64,000 bases of DNA, taken from Cichorium intybus (lineage: Eukaryota; Streptophyta; Magnoliopsida; Asterales; Asteraceae). The notes below the pieces were generated by a model, which was not told the origin of the DNA, did not search any database, and worked only from the letters and a program-made list of their open reading frames with translations. Location of the stretch: NCBI GenBank assembly GCA_023525715.1, contig CM042012.1, positions 61,587,205 to 61,651,204 on the forward strand. Direction: 5' to 3'. Below are positions 13,686 through 23,822 of the stretch, piece by piece. The translations under genes and the position numbers were made by a program. Positions within the stretch are counted from its first letter, which is position 1. Each line of letters starts with the position of its first letter.

Positions 13686-13789
13686 GTCAAAATACCCCAA
13701 AAATGAGGAAGTAGAAGTGGTTCGCGATTATCCCGACGTAGTTCTGATGATCTTCCAGGCTTACCACTGGATAGACAAGTTTTGAGTTT

Positions 13790-15117
13790 GAGATCGATGT
13801 AGTACCGGGGGCGAAGCCGGTAGCTCGACCACCTTATCGATTAGCACCTTCTGAAATGGAAGAATTAAAGAGACAATTGCAAGAGTTGTTAGAGCTTGGG
13901 TTTATTCGTCCTAGCTCGTCTCCGTGGGGTGCGCCTATACTGTTTGTGAAAAAGAAAGATAGCTCCATGATAATGTGCATAGATTACCGAGAACTCAACA
14001 AGATCACGATAAAGAATCGTTACCCGTTGCCGTGGATTGATGATTTATTTGATCAACTATATGGAGCCATGTATTTCTCAAATATTGATTTGAGATCCGG
14101 TTATCACCAATTGGGAGTGCAAAAAGTTGATGTTCCAAAGACGGCTTTCCGTACGAGATATGGTCATTACGAGTTTTTAGTCATGCCGTTCGGTTTGACT
14201 AATGCCCCATCCGCCTTTATAGATTTAATGAATCGGGTTTGTCGTCCTTTTCTTGAAAACTTCGTGATTGTATTTATCGACGACATCCTAATTTATTCAA
14301 TGAGTCGAGATGAGCACAAATTTCATTTGCAACAGATGCTAGATCTTCTTCGAGATGAAAAGTTGTATGCAAAATTTTCTAAATGCGAGTTTTGGTTACG
14401 AGAAATTCAATTTCTCGGCCATGTGATAAATAAAGATGGTATAAAGGTGGATTCGGCAAAGATCGAGGCCGTGATGAGTTGGGAGCCGCCAAAGAGTCCG
14501 ATGGAGGTTTATAGTTTCTTGGGGTTAGCAGGCTACTATCGACGGTTTGTTGAAAACTTTTCTCATATAGCTACACCTCTAACCAAGTTGACAAAGAAGA
14601 CGGAGAAGTTCAACTGGACTAGGCGCAACAGTCAGCTTTTGAACAATTGAGAGACGGTTTGTGTAAAGCTCCGGTGTTGGCGTTACCGCAAGGAGGGGAA
14701 GACTTTGTTATGTATAGTGATGTTTCTCTAAGTGGTTTTGGATCCGTGTTAATGCAAAGAGGGCATGTGATTGCCTATGCCTCTTGACAATTAAAACCGC
14801 ACGAGAAAGCTTATCAGGTGCATGATTTAGAATTGACGGTGATAATCTTTGTATTGAAGATGTGGCAATACTATGTTTATGGTGTACGGTTCCAAATATA
14901 CATAGATCACAAAAGCCTGAAATACCTATTCGATCAAAAGGAGTTAAATATGAGGCAGAGACGGTGTATGGATCTGTTAAAAGATTACGATTATGAAATA
15001 CTTTACCGTCCCCGTAAAGCTAATGTGGTGGCGGATGCACTGAGTCGTAAAGAGCCGCCTATTCGAGTTGTATCGGCTCAAATGGGAGTTGTGAGTCGAT
15101 TACCGGAAATGATACGC
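13790..15117 (+). pseudogene. E1 reverse transcriptase and RNase H pseudogene
   Basis: The RT core spans about 13856-14640: GFIRPSSSPWGAPILFVKKKD, then CIDYRELNK, a DLRSGYHQ block and the catalytic VFIDDIL (around 14275). A frameshift and stop near 14648 and a TGA near 14785 break the linker. RNase H follows (about 14690-15070) with DHKSLKYLFDQKELN and VVADALSRK. Catalytic aspartates of the RT are present but the frame is broken. Confidence 0.9.
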
Positions 15118-16553
15118 TGATGCCAAAGTGAGGCTAATGATTTGAAGAAAGAAAGGATGGTTAGTTATGCTGAGAAAATGGTAGAAAATGCGTAAAGAAT
15201 CAAGACTTTCCAAGGGCGAGTATGGGTTCCGAAGCACGGCGAGGCGCGACAATTGTTGTTAGAGGATGCTCACTGTACCAGATATTCTGTTCACCCTGGT
15301 AGTACGCGGATGTATCACAATCTTAAGCCATACTACTAGTGGCCCGGTATGAAGCGAGATGTAGGGAGATTTGTGGAGAACTGCTTGACGTGCCTTCAAG
15401 TAAAAGCTAATCATCAAAATCCGTATGGAGCAGTGCAACCATTGCTAGTGCCAATGAAGAAGCGGGATGAGATCACTATGGATTTCATCACAAAGTTGCC
15501 TCGGACTCTACGAGGATATGATTCAATATGGGCGATTTTTGATAGGCTGACAAAGTCGACTCATTTTATTCCAATTCGAGAAGATTACCAAGTGTCAAAG
15601 TTAGCCGAGATCTACACCAGATGAGTGGTGAGACGACATGGAGTGCCGACTTTTATAGTATCGGATAGAGATAGTCGTTTCACTTCACATTTCTGGCAGA
15701 GTTTCCAGAAGCATTTAGGCTCCAAAGCCTTATTGAGTACTGCTTATCATCCTCAGACAGACGGGCAATCAGAGAGGACGATACATACATTAGAAGATAT
15801 GCTCCGAGCTTGCATAATCGATTTCGGGGTAGCTGGGAAGATCATCTACCTTTAGTGGAGTTTGCCTATAACAACACTTATCATTCCAGTATACAGATGG
15901 CACCTTTTGAGGCATTGTATAGTGTACCGTGTCAAACACCGACTTGTTGGACGGAGACAGGGGAGAAACCATTGGGGGGGCCAGAGATTATAGCCGAGAC
16001 CGAGGAGAAGATATAGACTATCTGCGAGCATATGCGAGTAGCCCAAAACCGTCAAAAGCAATACGCAGACAAGAGGAGAAAGCCGTTAGAGTTTCATGTC
16101 GGGGACATGGTAATGTTGAAGGTGTCTCCATGGAATGGAGTAATCCGTTTTGGCAAAAGAGGTAAGTTGAGCCCGCGATTCATTGGATCCTTCTGAGTCT
16201 TGGAGAGGATTGGAGCAGTTGCGTACCATCTTGAGCTTCCTGATGAGTTGAGGGGTATCCACAATGCATTCCATGTATCACACCTTAGAAAAACCTTGCA
16301 TGATTAATCAACTCGAGTACCCTTAGCTGGAGTCCAATTAGATGAGAAATTAAGATATCAAGAGATGCCGGAACGAATTTTGGAAAGGAAGGTCAAGAAG
16401 TTGCAAAACAAAGAGATTGGATTAGTGAAGGTGCAGTGGCGACATCATAGAGCTACATATGTCACTTGGGAAGCTGAGGAGGAGATGCGATCAAAGTATC
16501 ACTTTCTATTTCAAGAGATTCCGAGGATAGAATCTTTTGAAGGGGTAAGAACT
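15118..16553 (+). pseudogene. E1 integrase and chromodomain pseudogene
   Basis: The zinc-binding part (HCTRYSVHPG...CLTC), the catalytic core (MDFITKLPR, VSDRDSRF, QSERTIHTLED: Asp, Asp, Glu) and the C-terminal part are recognisable across three frames with stops at about 15338, 15622 and 16015. The 3' end (16365-16500) encodes a chromodomain-like segment (KVQWRHHRATYVTWEAEEEM), which places E1 in the Tekay/Del-like chromoviruses. A purine-rich AAGGGGTAAGA stretch precedes the 3' LTR. Confidence 0.88.
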
Positions 16554-16970
16554 TGTAATACCGTATTTCTAATAAGTAGTGAGATTTGTTAATCTTAGTG
16601 TAATTAAGATTAAATATATTGTTATATGAGTTAGGTTGGTTAGAAACCCATATGAAAGAAGCTTTAGTTTGAAAAATGCCAAAAGTGGCATACACGGGTC
16701 ATGTTTTGAATGCAGATACATGCAGTAGCTTGACACGGGTCGTGTGATACAACACGGGTCGTGTAGGACCTACAGAAGCAAACAAAAGGCAAGCAGTGGA
16801 TCCACACGGGTCGTGTATCGCAACAGGCCCACTTTTTAAAGTCAGTTTTCTTTCATTTTGGGGAAAAGATTGTTTTGTGATTTTCTCTCAAAAACCCTAG
16901 AAACTTGCCCTAAACCCTCTAAAGTCGAAATTGAGACCTATAATTCGATAATTGTAGTTAGGGTTCGATA
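16554..16970 (+). repeat. E1 3' LTR, left piece
   Basis: Starts TGTAATACCG and matches 10253-10711 with substitutions and the loss of two palindromic words. It ends abruptly at GGTTCGATA, where the truncated E2 LTR begins. Confidence 0.92.
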
Positions 16971-17557
16971 CCTCACCTTACTATATGATGTTGCATGTTA
17001 GGCATCTTGTATGTTATTTACAGTTATTTGATTTGCTCTATATATGATTATTTGTTGTTGGGCTCAGTACTGATGCGTGTCCCCTCGTAGCTGTTGTATG
17101 ACGAGTTGGACTATTGCCTTGTCCCATAGCTGTTGTATGATGGGCTGGGCCATAACCGGGAACCCATAGCTGTTGTATGATGGGTAGAACCTTTCCGTGT
17201 CCATAGCTGTTGTATGATGGACGCCCGTAGCTGTTGTATGACGGGTAGGGTCGGGTCGTTCTCGAGGACGGGTTGTTTAATGTGTGGGCATGTATGGTAA
17301 TTTGTGGACTCACTAAGCTTTAAGCTTACCCGTTGATTTTATAACATTTCAGGTATTTAAAATAACAAAGGGAAGGGCAAGGCTTGACGGCAGTGCATCG
17401 CATACAAGAGATTTATTTTAATGAACTATGTTATGATTTTCAAATGTTTCCGCTGTTGGTTTAATAAATATGTCGAACAGTTTTACTTTTTGGAATAAAT
17501 ATTTTGGAACCTTGGTAATAAATGAAATTTTAGAAATTTTGAAATTGGGGCGTTACA
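16971..17557 (+). repeat. E2 5' LTR, truncated (last 587 bp)
   Basis: Begins inside the LTR at CCTCACCTTACTATATG, corresponding to 23234 in the 3' LTR, so the promoter-bearing first 859 bp are lost. It ends GGGGCGTTACA. Confidence 0.92.
17084..17245 (+). repeat. Array of five covarying 22-nt stem-loops in the E2 LTR (left copy)
   Basis: Units at 17084, 17123, 17163, 17200 and 17224, each with a 5-nt arm, the loop AGCTGTTGTATG and a complementary 5-nt arm. Stems are CTCGT/ACGAG, CCCAT/ATGGG (twice), TCCAT/ATGGA and CCCGT/ACGGG. All five pair perfectly although their sequences differ, which is the signature of selection on structure. Confidence 0.88.
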
Positions 17558-17560
17558 AAT

Positions 17561-17572
17561 TGGTATCAGAGC
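17561..17572 (+). other. E2 primer-binding site
   Basis: TGGTATCAGAGC, complementary to initiator tRNA-Met, three bases after the LTR. Confidence 0.9.
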
Positions 17573-18340
17573 CTTGGTTTGAGGGATTTGGATGAACTGT
17601 ATTGGGAATCCAAACTCAAACTTAGGAGTGAGCGATTTTGTTAAGAAAATGTTTTTGGGAAGTTAAATTAAATTAAGGGAATATGCGATGCGAAACGTCA
17701 ACCGAGCTCAAGTAAGTTTATGTGATTCCCAATTACCTATGCCAAGTTTGTGTTATGTGATAAAATGTATTGTGCTAAGATGTAAAAATTGCCTGGATAA
17801 TATACTCTGTAGACTGTTTTGTGCCATATGTGCTACTTTGGAATGTTATGCTACTGTCGTTAGGTTGCTTAGTGAATGCTGGTAGGTTATATACAATTAG
17901 GGTAAGATAGCCTGAGAATTTTTGGTCTGGCCTTACTGGCTGTTCCTTGTTTGGTTGTGACTTTAGGGTAGGATCAGTTATTAAACCGTCTATCTTATTC
18001 CCGATTGTGTACGGCTGTGCGTCCGTGAGGCGACTCGACGACGTTAGCAGTAGTTCCTTTAGGCACGTGTGGGAGGGAGAATTAAGTCAAGATTAGGCAC
18101 CACGGTGCATGACCACATAAATCATAGGAAATGGTTTAGTGTGTGTGACATTTTAGGAGGATGATTGACGAACTTGGAACAAGGGCGAATAGGTGTGGAA
18201 GGTAGTACCAGGCCAGTATTACCGAAAGCACAGGATTCACGCTTGAGTCAAGAGTAGTCAACCAAAGTCCTAGAAAGTCAAGTGGTTGGGTAGATATGAG
18301 TGACCCGAATATGGATATAAAAGTTATTGCGCATATCTGA
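17573..18340 (+). other. E2 leader between PBS and gag
   Basis: About 770 bp without a credible coding frame, the 5' untranslated leader of the E2 genomic RNA. Confidence 0.7.
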
Positions 18341-19244
18341 ATGGCAATCACACGAAGTAACAGTGGGGCAGATGCGGGTGCCTCGAACGGGGAAGGGTCA
18401 ACTAATAAAAATCTCCGCAACCTGATAGCGGAGGAGGTTTCGCGAGAAGTGTTGGCTGCGATACCTCAGTTCTTTGGTACTATTAAAGCTGAGCTATGGG
18501 CAATGCTCGAGGAGCGACTGGCTACTCAGGGCACGTCAAGGGCCAGAGATGTAAGCTATAAGGACTTTTCGGCTTGTTCGCCTCCGATGTTCGATGGGGG
18601 CAGGGATCCGATTGTCAGCATGCGATGGGTTTCCGCGGTAGAGGGTGCCTTCCGCACCTGTTCATGACCTGAGAACTCAAAGGTAACATTTGCGGTGAAT
18701 CTACTGAGAGAGGGTGCGAAAGATTGGTGGGAAATACAAACAAAAGATCTCACCCCTGCTCAGTTGGATGCTATTACGTGGCCGCAATTCAAGGAACAGT
18801 TCAAACTAGAGTATGTTCCACAGGTGGAAATGGAACGCTTGGCACAGGAATACTTGAATCTGACCCAGACCACTGAGACGGTGACGGAGATCACCAAAAA
18901 GTTTAAATGAGCGAGCACTCTTCTGTCCAGAGTTTGCGGCAACTGAGCGCATGAGGATGACTCGATATTTGGCGATGCTTCGTACAGACATTCGAGAATT
19001 TGTGTCTGCTGCTAGGCACCAAACTCTTACCAATATGATCGCGGCCGCTCGGGCCCGAGAGTTGGAATTCGAAACCCATCAAAGGCAGAAGCGTCCGGCG
19101 CCTACTCAGGCTCAGCAGGCGTCAAAGAAAATTCGAGGGGCAGATCAGGGAAAGCAAGGGCAAAGGAGCCATGGTAAGTGTGGTAAGTGTGGAAGGAATC
19201 ATGAGGGGCGTTGCTGGGTGTTAATATGTGTTAATATGCCATAA
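18341..19244 (+). pseudogene. E2 gag pseudogene
   Basis: Starts MAITRSNSGADAG, a common chromovirus gag start. The core is FDGGRDPIVSMRWVSAVEGAF, then a TGA at 18665, then in the same frame LLREGAKDWWE and WPQFKEQFKLEYVP. A frameshift near 18910 moves the remainder to another frame (18951-19244) with HGKCGKCGRNHEGRC, the first zinc knuckle. Further zinc-knuckle remnants (CHKCGKEGHYAKD, CFNCNQAGHF) follow at 19235-19330. Confidence 0.88.
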
Positions 19245-19379
19245 GTGTGGAAAGGAGGGCCACTATGCTAAAGATTATCGACAGGAGGTCAAGATTTGTT
19301 TTAATTGTAATCAGGCAGGCCACTTCAAGACCAGTGTCTCCGTCTGACTCAGGGAGTGGTTCAGAATCTAGCACCCACT

Positions 19380-19828
19380 ACTCTTTGAATTACCGATGGT
19401 AGGCAGGGGAAAGGGGAAGCCCCTAAGACCAAGGGTCGAGCATTCGTCATGACCGCCGAGGAGGCACAGGATGCGCCCGACGTTTTTACGGGTACTCTTT
19501 CTTTACTTGCCTCGTGTTTGTGGTGTGTGTACTTAATGCGTCTATTATGCTTTGATTAGGAACTTTCTTAATCAACTCTACGCCTACCTTTGTACTATTT
19601 GATTCGGGTGCTAGTCATTCTTTTGTGTCTGCCGTGTTGGGAAAGGGTTTCGGTATTGCTTTAGGAACTCTTCATCGGCCGTTAGAAGTAGAAATTGTGG
19701 ATGATAAAACCATGCAAGCGACTAGTGTTTATCGGGGATGTGAAGTAGTGATTCAAGGAATAAAGTTTCCGATCGATCTCATCCCTATACCGTTGAGTGA
19801 CTCTCGAGTCATCATCGGTATGGATTAG
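19380..19828 (+). pseudogene. E2 protease pseudogene
   Basis: The active site FDSGASHSFVS lies at about 19600-19632, followed by VEIVDDKT and VIIGMD before a TAG at 19826. The connection from gag is interrupted by stops. Confidence 0.82.
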
Positions 19829-20052
19829 TTGGGTCAGCATGAATCATGGTTTGATTGTAAGAACAAACGAGTGTGGATTCAAACCCCAAGTGGGGGAGAG
19901 CTGGTTGTGCAGGGCGAGAGAAAGAATCGAGGTGCAGTTTTCTGTTCAGCTGCTAGGGCACGCAGACATTTTCAACATGGAGGTTCGGGATTTGTGGCTT
20001 GTGTTTAGACGCGCGAGAATAGAAGCCACAACAGAAAGCAGGTGATATACCG

Positions 20053-20975
20053 GTGGTTTGGGATTTTCCTGATGTTTTTTCCGAGGACCTGCCTGGCGTA
20101 CCACCAGAGAGAGAGGTGGAATTTAAGATCAACTTAACTCCTGGTGCGACTCCAATAGCTAAAGCATCGTATCGTCTTGCGCCTCCAGAGATGCTGGAGT
20201 TGTCTATTCAACTTCGAGAGTTACTGGATAAGGGATTTATTCGACCCAGTTGCTCACCGTGGGGAGCGCCTATTTTGTTTGTTAAGAAGAAGGATGGTTC
20301 CAATAAGATGTGCATATATTATCATGAGTTGAACAAGCTTACGGTGAAGAATCGATATCCATTACCTCACATCGACGACTTATTTGATCAACTGCAGGGC
20401 GCTTCGTGGTTTTCAAAAGTTGATTTGCGGTCAGGATACCGTCAAATGCGGGTGCAGGAGGAAGACATCCAGAAAACGGCTTTTAGGACTAGATACGGCC
20501 ACTTCGAATTTGTGGTGATGCCGTTTGGACTGACCAACGCCCCTGCATCTTTCATGGACTTAATGAATCGGGTGTGTCGACCGATGTTGGATTGGTCGGT
20601 TATAGTTTTCATTGTCGATATCTTAGTTTACTCTCGGAGCAGGGAGCAACACGAACAACATTTAAGGGAAGTATTGGAGACCTTAAGGAAGGAGAAGCTC
20701 TATGCGAAATTATCCAAGTGTGACTTTTGGTTGCGGGAGGTCCAGTTTTTGGGTCACATCGTCAACGAGCAAGGAATCTTGGTAAACCCGGCTAAGGTGG
20801 AGGCCGTGATGCGGTGGGAGGTTCTGAAGACTCCCTCGGAGATTAGATGTTTCTTGGGTCTAGCTGGTTATTACCGTCGTTTCATCCAAGACTTCTCAAA
20901 GGTTGCGGTACCTTTGACTCGACTAACTAAGAAAAACGCTGCTTTTCGGTGGCATGAGGAGCAGCAGCAGGTGAA
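20053..20975 (+). pseudogene. E2 reverse transcriptase pseudogene with altered catalytic motif
   Basis: A long open RT stretch: DLPGVPPEREVEFKINL, PYRLAPPEM-like core, GFIRPSCSPWGAPILF and DLRSGYRQM. The catalytic box reads VFIVDIL at about 20605-20628, with Val (codon 20614-20616) where the family has the first Asp of the DD pair, so this copy cannot polymerise. The core ends at FRWHEEQQQ (about 20970), where the normal RNase H domain should begin; instead the sequence jumps to the integrase region. Confidence 0.9.
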
Positions 20976-20981
20976 AGAATT

Positions 20982-22052
20982 GTGGGTCAGTTGGCAGCTA
21001 TGGTCAAAGATAGTAGAGATGTGTTAACTTGCCATGAGAGAATTTGGGTACCGAAGCTGGGCGGGGTTCGTCAAACCCTATTGGAGGAGGCACATAAATC
21101 CAAGTTCTCTATCCACCCTGGAGCGACAAAAATGTATAAGGATCTGCGCGAATATTATTGGTGGCCAGGCATGAAGAGGGTAGTAGCTTGGTTTGTCGAA
21201 AGATGCATGACCTGTCATAGGGTCAACGCCGAGCACCAACGGCCTCATGGTAGATTGCAGCCTCTTGAGATCCCAGAATGGAAATGGGAGCATATCACAA
21301 TGGATTTCATCACGAAGTTGCCAAGAACCGCTCGACATATGGACACCATTTGGGTTATCGTGGATAGATTGACAAAAAGTGCTCATTTCCTCCCCATCCA
21401 AGAGACCTTCTCTGCAAAGGAATTGGCTAAGGTCTACGTAGATGAGATTATCTCTCGGCATGGTATACTGGTCTCAGTGATATCCGACCGGGATGTCCGA
21501 TTTACGTCTAGGTTTTGGAAGAAGTTTCATGAGGAATTAGGCACTCGCCTACATTTCAGCACGACATATCACCCTCAGACGGATGGGCAGAGTGAAAGGA
21601 CGATTCAAACGCTGAAGGATATTGTTAGGGCATGCGTTATCGATTTTGGCGGGAGTTGGGATTCTCATCTCCCTCTAGCTGAGTTTTCCTATAATAACAG
21701 TTATCACATGAGCATTGGCAGGGCTCCCTTTGAAATGTTGTATGGAAGGAAATGTGGGACTCCTATTTGCTGGAGCGAGGTTGGCCAGCGGGTATTGGGT
21801 AGTACTGAGGTAGTACTCAAGACAACTGAGCTAATTCAGAAGGTTCGGGAGAGATTGTTAATGGCTCAGAGTCGACAGAAAAGTTATGCAGATAGGCGAC
21901 GGTCCGATCTCGAGTTTCAAGTTGGGGATTATGTTCTTCTTAAGGTTTCACCTTGGAAGGGAGTTATTCATTTTAGGAAGCGAGGAAAGCTTGGCCCTAG
22001 GTATATTGGACCTTATCGAATCATCGCGCGAGTAGGTAAGGTTACCGGTTAG
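20982..22052 (+). CDS. E2 integrase, intact reading frame of 356 codons
   Basis: Inserts retroelement cDNA into the genome. The zinc-binding region has the HHCC pattern (HKSKFSIHPG...CMTCHRVNAEH). The catalytic core carries TMDFITKLPR (Asp), SDRDVRF (Asp) and GQSERTIQTLKD (Glu), then the GPY/F-like module LGPRYIGPYRI. The first residues (about 20) are junction sequence from the RNase H deletion, so the true domain begins around 21035. The open frame probably reflects modest age rather than function, as the surrounding polyprotein is broken. Confidence 0.85.
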   Translation: MGQLAAMVKDSRDVLTCHERIWVPKLGGVRQTLLEEAHKSKFSIHPGATKMYKDLREYYWWPGMKRVVAWFVERCMTCHRVNAEHQRPHGRLQPLEIPEWKWEHITMDFITKLPRTARHMDTIWVIVDRLTKSAHFLPIQETFSAKELAKVYVDEIISRHGILVSVISDRDVRFTSRFWKKFHEELGTRLHFSTTYHPQTDGQSERTIQTLKDIVRACVIDFGGSWDSHLPLAEFSYNNSYHMSIGRAPFEMLYGRKCGTPICWSEVGQRVLGSTEVVLKTTELIQKVRERLLMAQSRQKSYADRRRSDLEFQVGDYVLLKVSPWKGVIHFRKRGKLGPRYIGPYRIIARVGKVTG

Positions 22053-22374
22053 AGCTGCCCGAACAGCTTAGCCAGATTCACGACACGTTCCACATTTCGC
22101 AACTCAGGAAGTGCATTACCGAGGAATCTACAATAGTGCCTTTGGAGGATATTCAATTAGACGAACGCCTAAATTTCGTGGAGCGATCGATTGCCATCAT
22201 TGAAAGGAAAATAAAGACTTTGCGAAATAAAACAATATGATTAGTTAAGGTTCAGTGGCAACATCGTAAAGGGTCCGAGTGGACTTGGGAACCGGAGGAG
22301 GAAATACGGAGGCATTATCAGGAATTGTTTACCGGCGCGGATTTTGGGGACGAAATCCAGTTAAGTGGGGGAGA
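22053..22374 (+). pseudogene. E2 chromodomain remnant and polypurine tract
   Basis: After a frameshift the sequence encodes IIERKIKTLRNK and then LVKVQWQHRKGSEWTWEPEEE, a chromodomain-like end typical of chromoviruses, with a stop at about 22238. The polypurine tract AAGTGGGGGAGA (about 22363-22374) immediately precedes the 3' LTR. Confidence 0.85.
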
Positions 22375-22379
22375 TGTAA

Positions 22380-22543
22380 GAGCCGTTCCGCCGAGGCGCG
22401 GCCCGGATGGATCCGCGGCGCGGCTTTAGGAAGAATCTGGAATCGCGAAGGACTTGTACGCTCGGCGCGGTTCGGAAGAACCCGCGGTGCGGTGCGCGGC
22501 TAATGTGAAAAACCCTAATTCGGATTTAAACGCCTATATAAAG
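22380..22543 (+). promoter_or_regulatory. E2 U3 CG-rich word cluster and TATA box
   Basis: Words such as GAGGCGCGGC, CCGCGGCGCGGC, CTCGGCGCGG and CCGCGGTGCGG occupy 22395-22500, immediately before TATATAAAG at 22535-22543. The spacing relative to the TATA box matches the palindrome clusters in the other LTR families. Confidence 0.75.
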
Positions 22544-23348
22544 GGTCCCAGCCCTAGGGTTCGTGTTTTTGGGAAATTTCTAGAGTGGAGTCGACTGATT
22601 TCAGCAGAGACTCTTTGGTTCCAAGGCTTTGAAGGTTTGAAGGAAGAGATACGACATGGGGAAAAGCTTGTAGTCAATCGGGTGCATTCCTCTGTTCTCC
22701 AGAAGCGAGGTAAGAGGATCTACCTTCTGATATTTCATTTTATCTCGTATTAAGGTGTTATCCCTTGGCTAGTAGTCTTAGATGACTTGTAACACTTAGG
22801 GTTTTGACCAAGGACATGCATGGACTTGCATGTCCATAAGGAAGTGATCTTAGGGTAGTTTCTGATCCTAGGAAGGGTATGGAGTGAAACCCTAGCCTAT
22901 GACTGAACTGATTTAGGGCTTAGAAGACTTTGGTTTAATACGAGTCCGCGGCGCGGACAGGCTATGTCAGCGACGCGGGTTCGGCTAAGCCCCGTAGCTA
23001 TGCGGAGATAACCGCGACGCGTAAGGTAAGAAGCCACGCCGCGGCGAGCGGCTGTTTGACCCAAAAGCTTAGTTTCGACCAGTGTTGGTTACCAAATGTG
23101 GGGACTGACCTTTAGGCAAGTATATAAAAGTTTAGTCAGTGCTTGACATGTTGTGTATGTGGGATATAGGTGTGTGGACGAGCTAAGTGGGGATATTAAA
23201 GTATATATGTGCGGTTTCGAATCAGGTGAGTATCCTCACCTTACTATATGATGTTGCATGTTAGGCATCTTGTATGTTATTTACAGTTATATGATTTGCT
23301 CTATATCTGTGATTATTTGTTGTTGGGCTCAGTAGTGATGTGTGTCCC

Positions 23349-23510
23349 CTCGTAGCTGTTGTATGACGAGTTGGACTATTGCCTTGTCCCATAGCTGTTG
23401 TATGATGGGCTGGGCCTTAACCGGGAACCCATAGCTGTTGTATGATGGGTAGAACCTTCCCGTGTCCATAGCTGTTGTATGATGGACGCCCATAGCTGTT
23501 GTATGGCGGG
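23349..23510 (+). repeat. Array of five 22-nt stem-loops in the E2 3' LTR
   Basis: Units at 23349, 23388, 23428, 23465 and 23489 have the same loop AGCTGTTGTATG. Four of five stems pair perfectly; the fifth (CCCAT/GCGGG) has decayed relative to the left copy (CCCGT/ACGGG). They lie about 0.8 kb downstream of the TATA box and so would be in transcribed sequence. Confidence 0.88.
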
Positions 23511-23822
23511 TAGGGTCGGGTCGTTCTCGAGGACGGGTTGTTTAATATGTGGGCATGTATGGTAATTTGTGGACTCACTAAGCTTTAAGCTTACCCTTTG
23601 ATTTTATAACATTTTAGGTATTTCAATTGACAAAGGGAAGGGCAAGGCTTGAAGGCAGTGCATCGCATACAAGAGATTTATTTTAATGAACTATGTTATG
23701 ATTTTTAAATGTTTTCGCTGTTGGTTTAATAAATATGTCGAGCAGTTTTACTTTTTGGAATAAATATTTTGGAACCTTGGTAGTAAATGAAAATTTTGAA
23801 AATTTGAAATTGGGGCGTTACA

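Larger units (their letters stand above)
16971..23822 (+). mobile_element. E2: Ty3/gypsy chromovirus nested in the E1 3' LTR, 5' end deleted
   Basis: The 3' LTR is full length (22375-23822), but only its last 587 bp are present on the left (16971-17557). The element has PBS, gag, protease, RT, integrase and chromodomain in order. RNase H is missing through an internal deletion near 20970, and several stops are present. The two copies of the shared LTR part differ at roughly two dozen positions by eye, so E2 is younger than E1 but not recent. Confidence 0.93.
22375..23822 (+). repeat. E2 3' LTR (1,448 bp, complete)
   Basis: Starts TGTAAGAGCC and ends GGGGCGTTACA. Order: CG-rich U3 cluster (22380-22505), TATA box at 22535, further CG-rich words at about 22940-23050, five stem-loops (23349-23510), hairpin TAAGCTT-T-AAGCTTA after CTCAC (23579-23593), and the LTR end. 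Confidence 0.93.

Noticed and set aside
17084..17245. CRISPR-like array (regular repeats with spacers)
   Set aside because: The repeats are stem-loops within an LTR of a plant retroelement; spacers are short and non-unique between LTR copies, and there are no cas genes.
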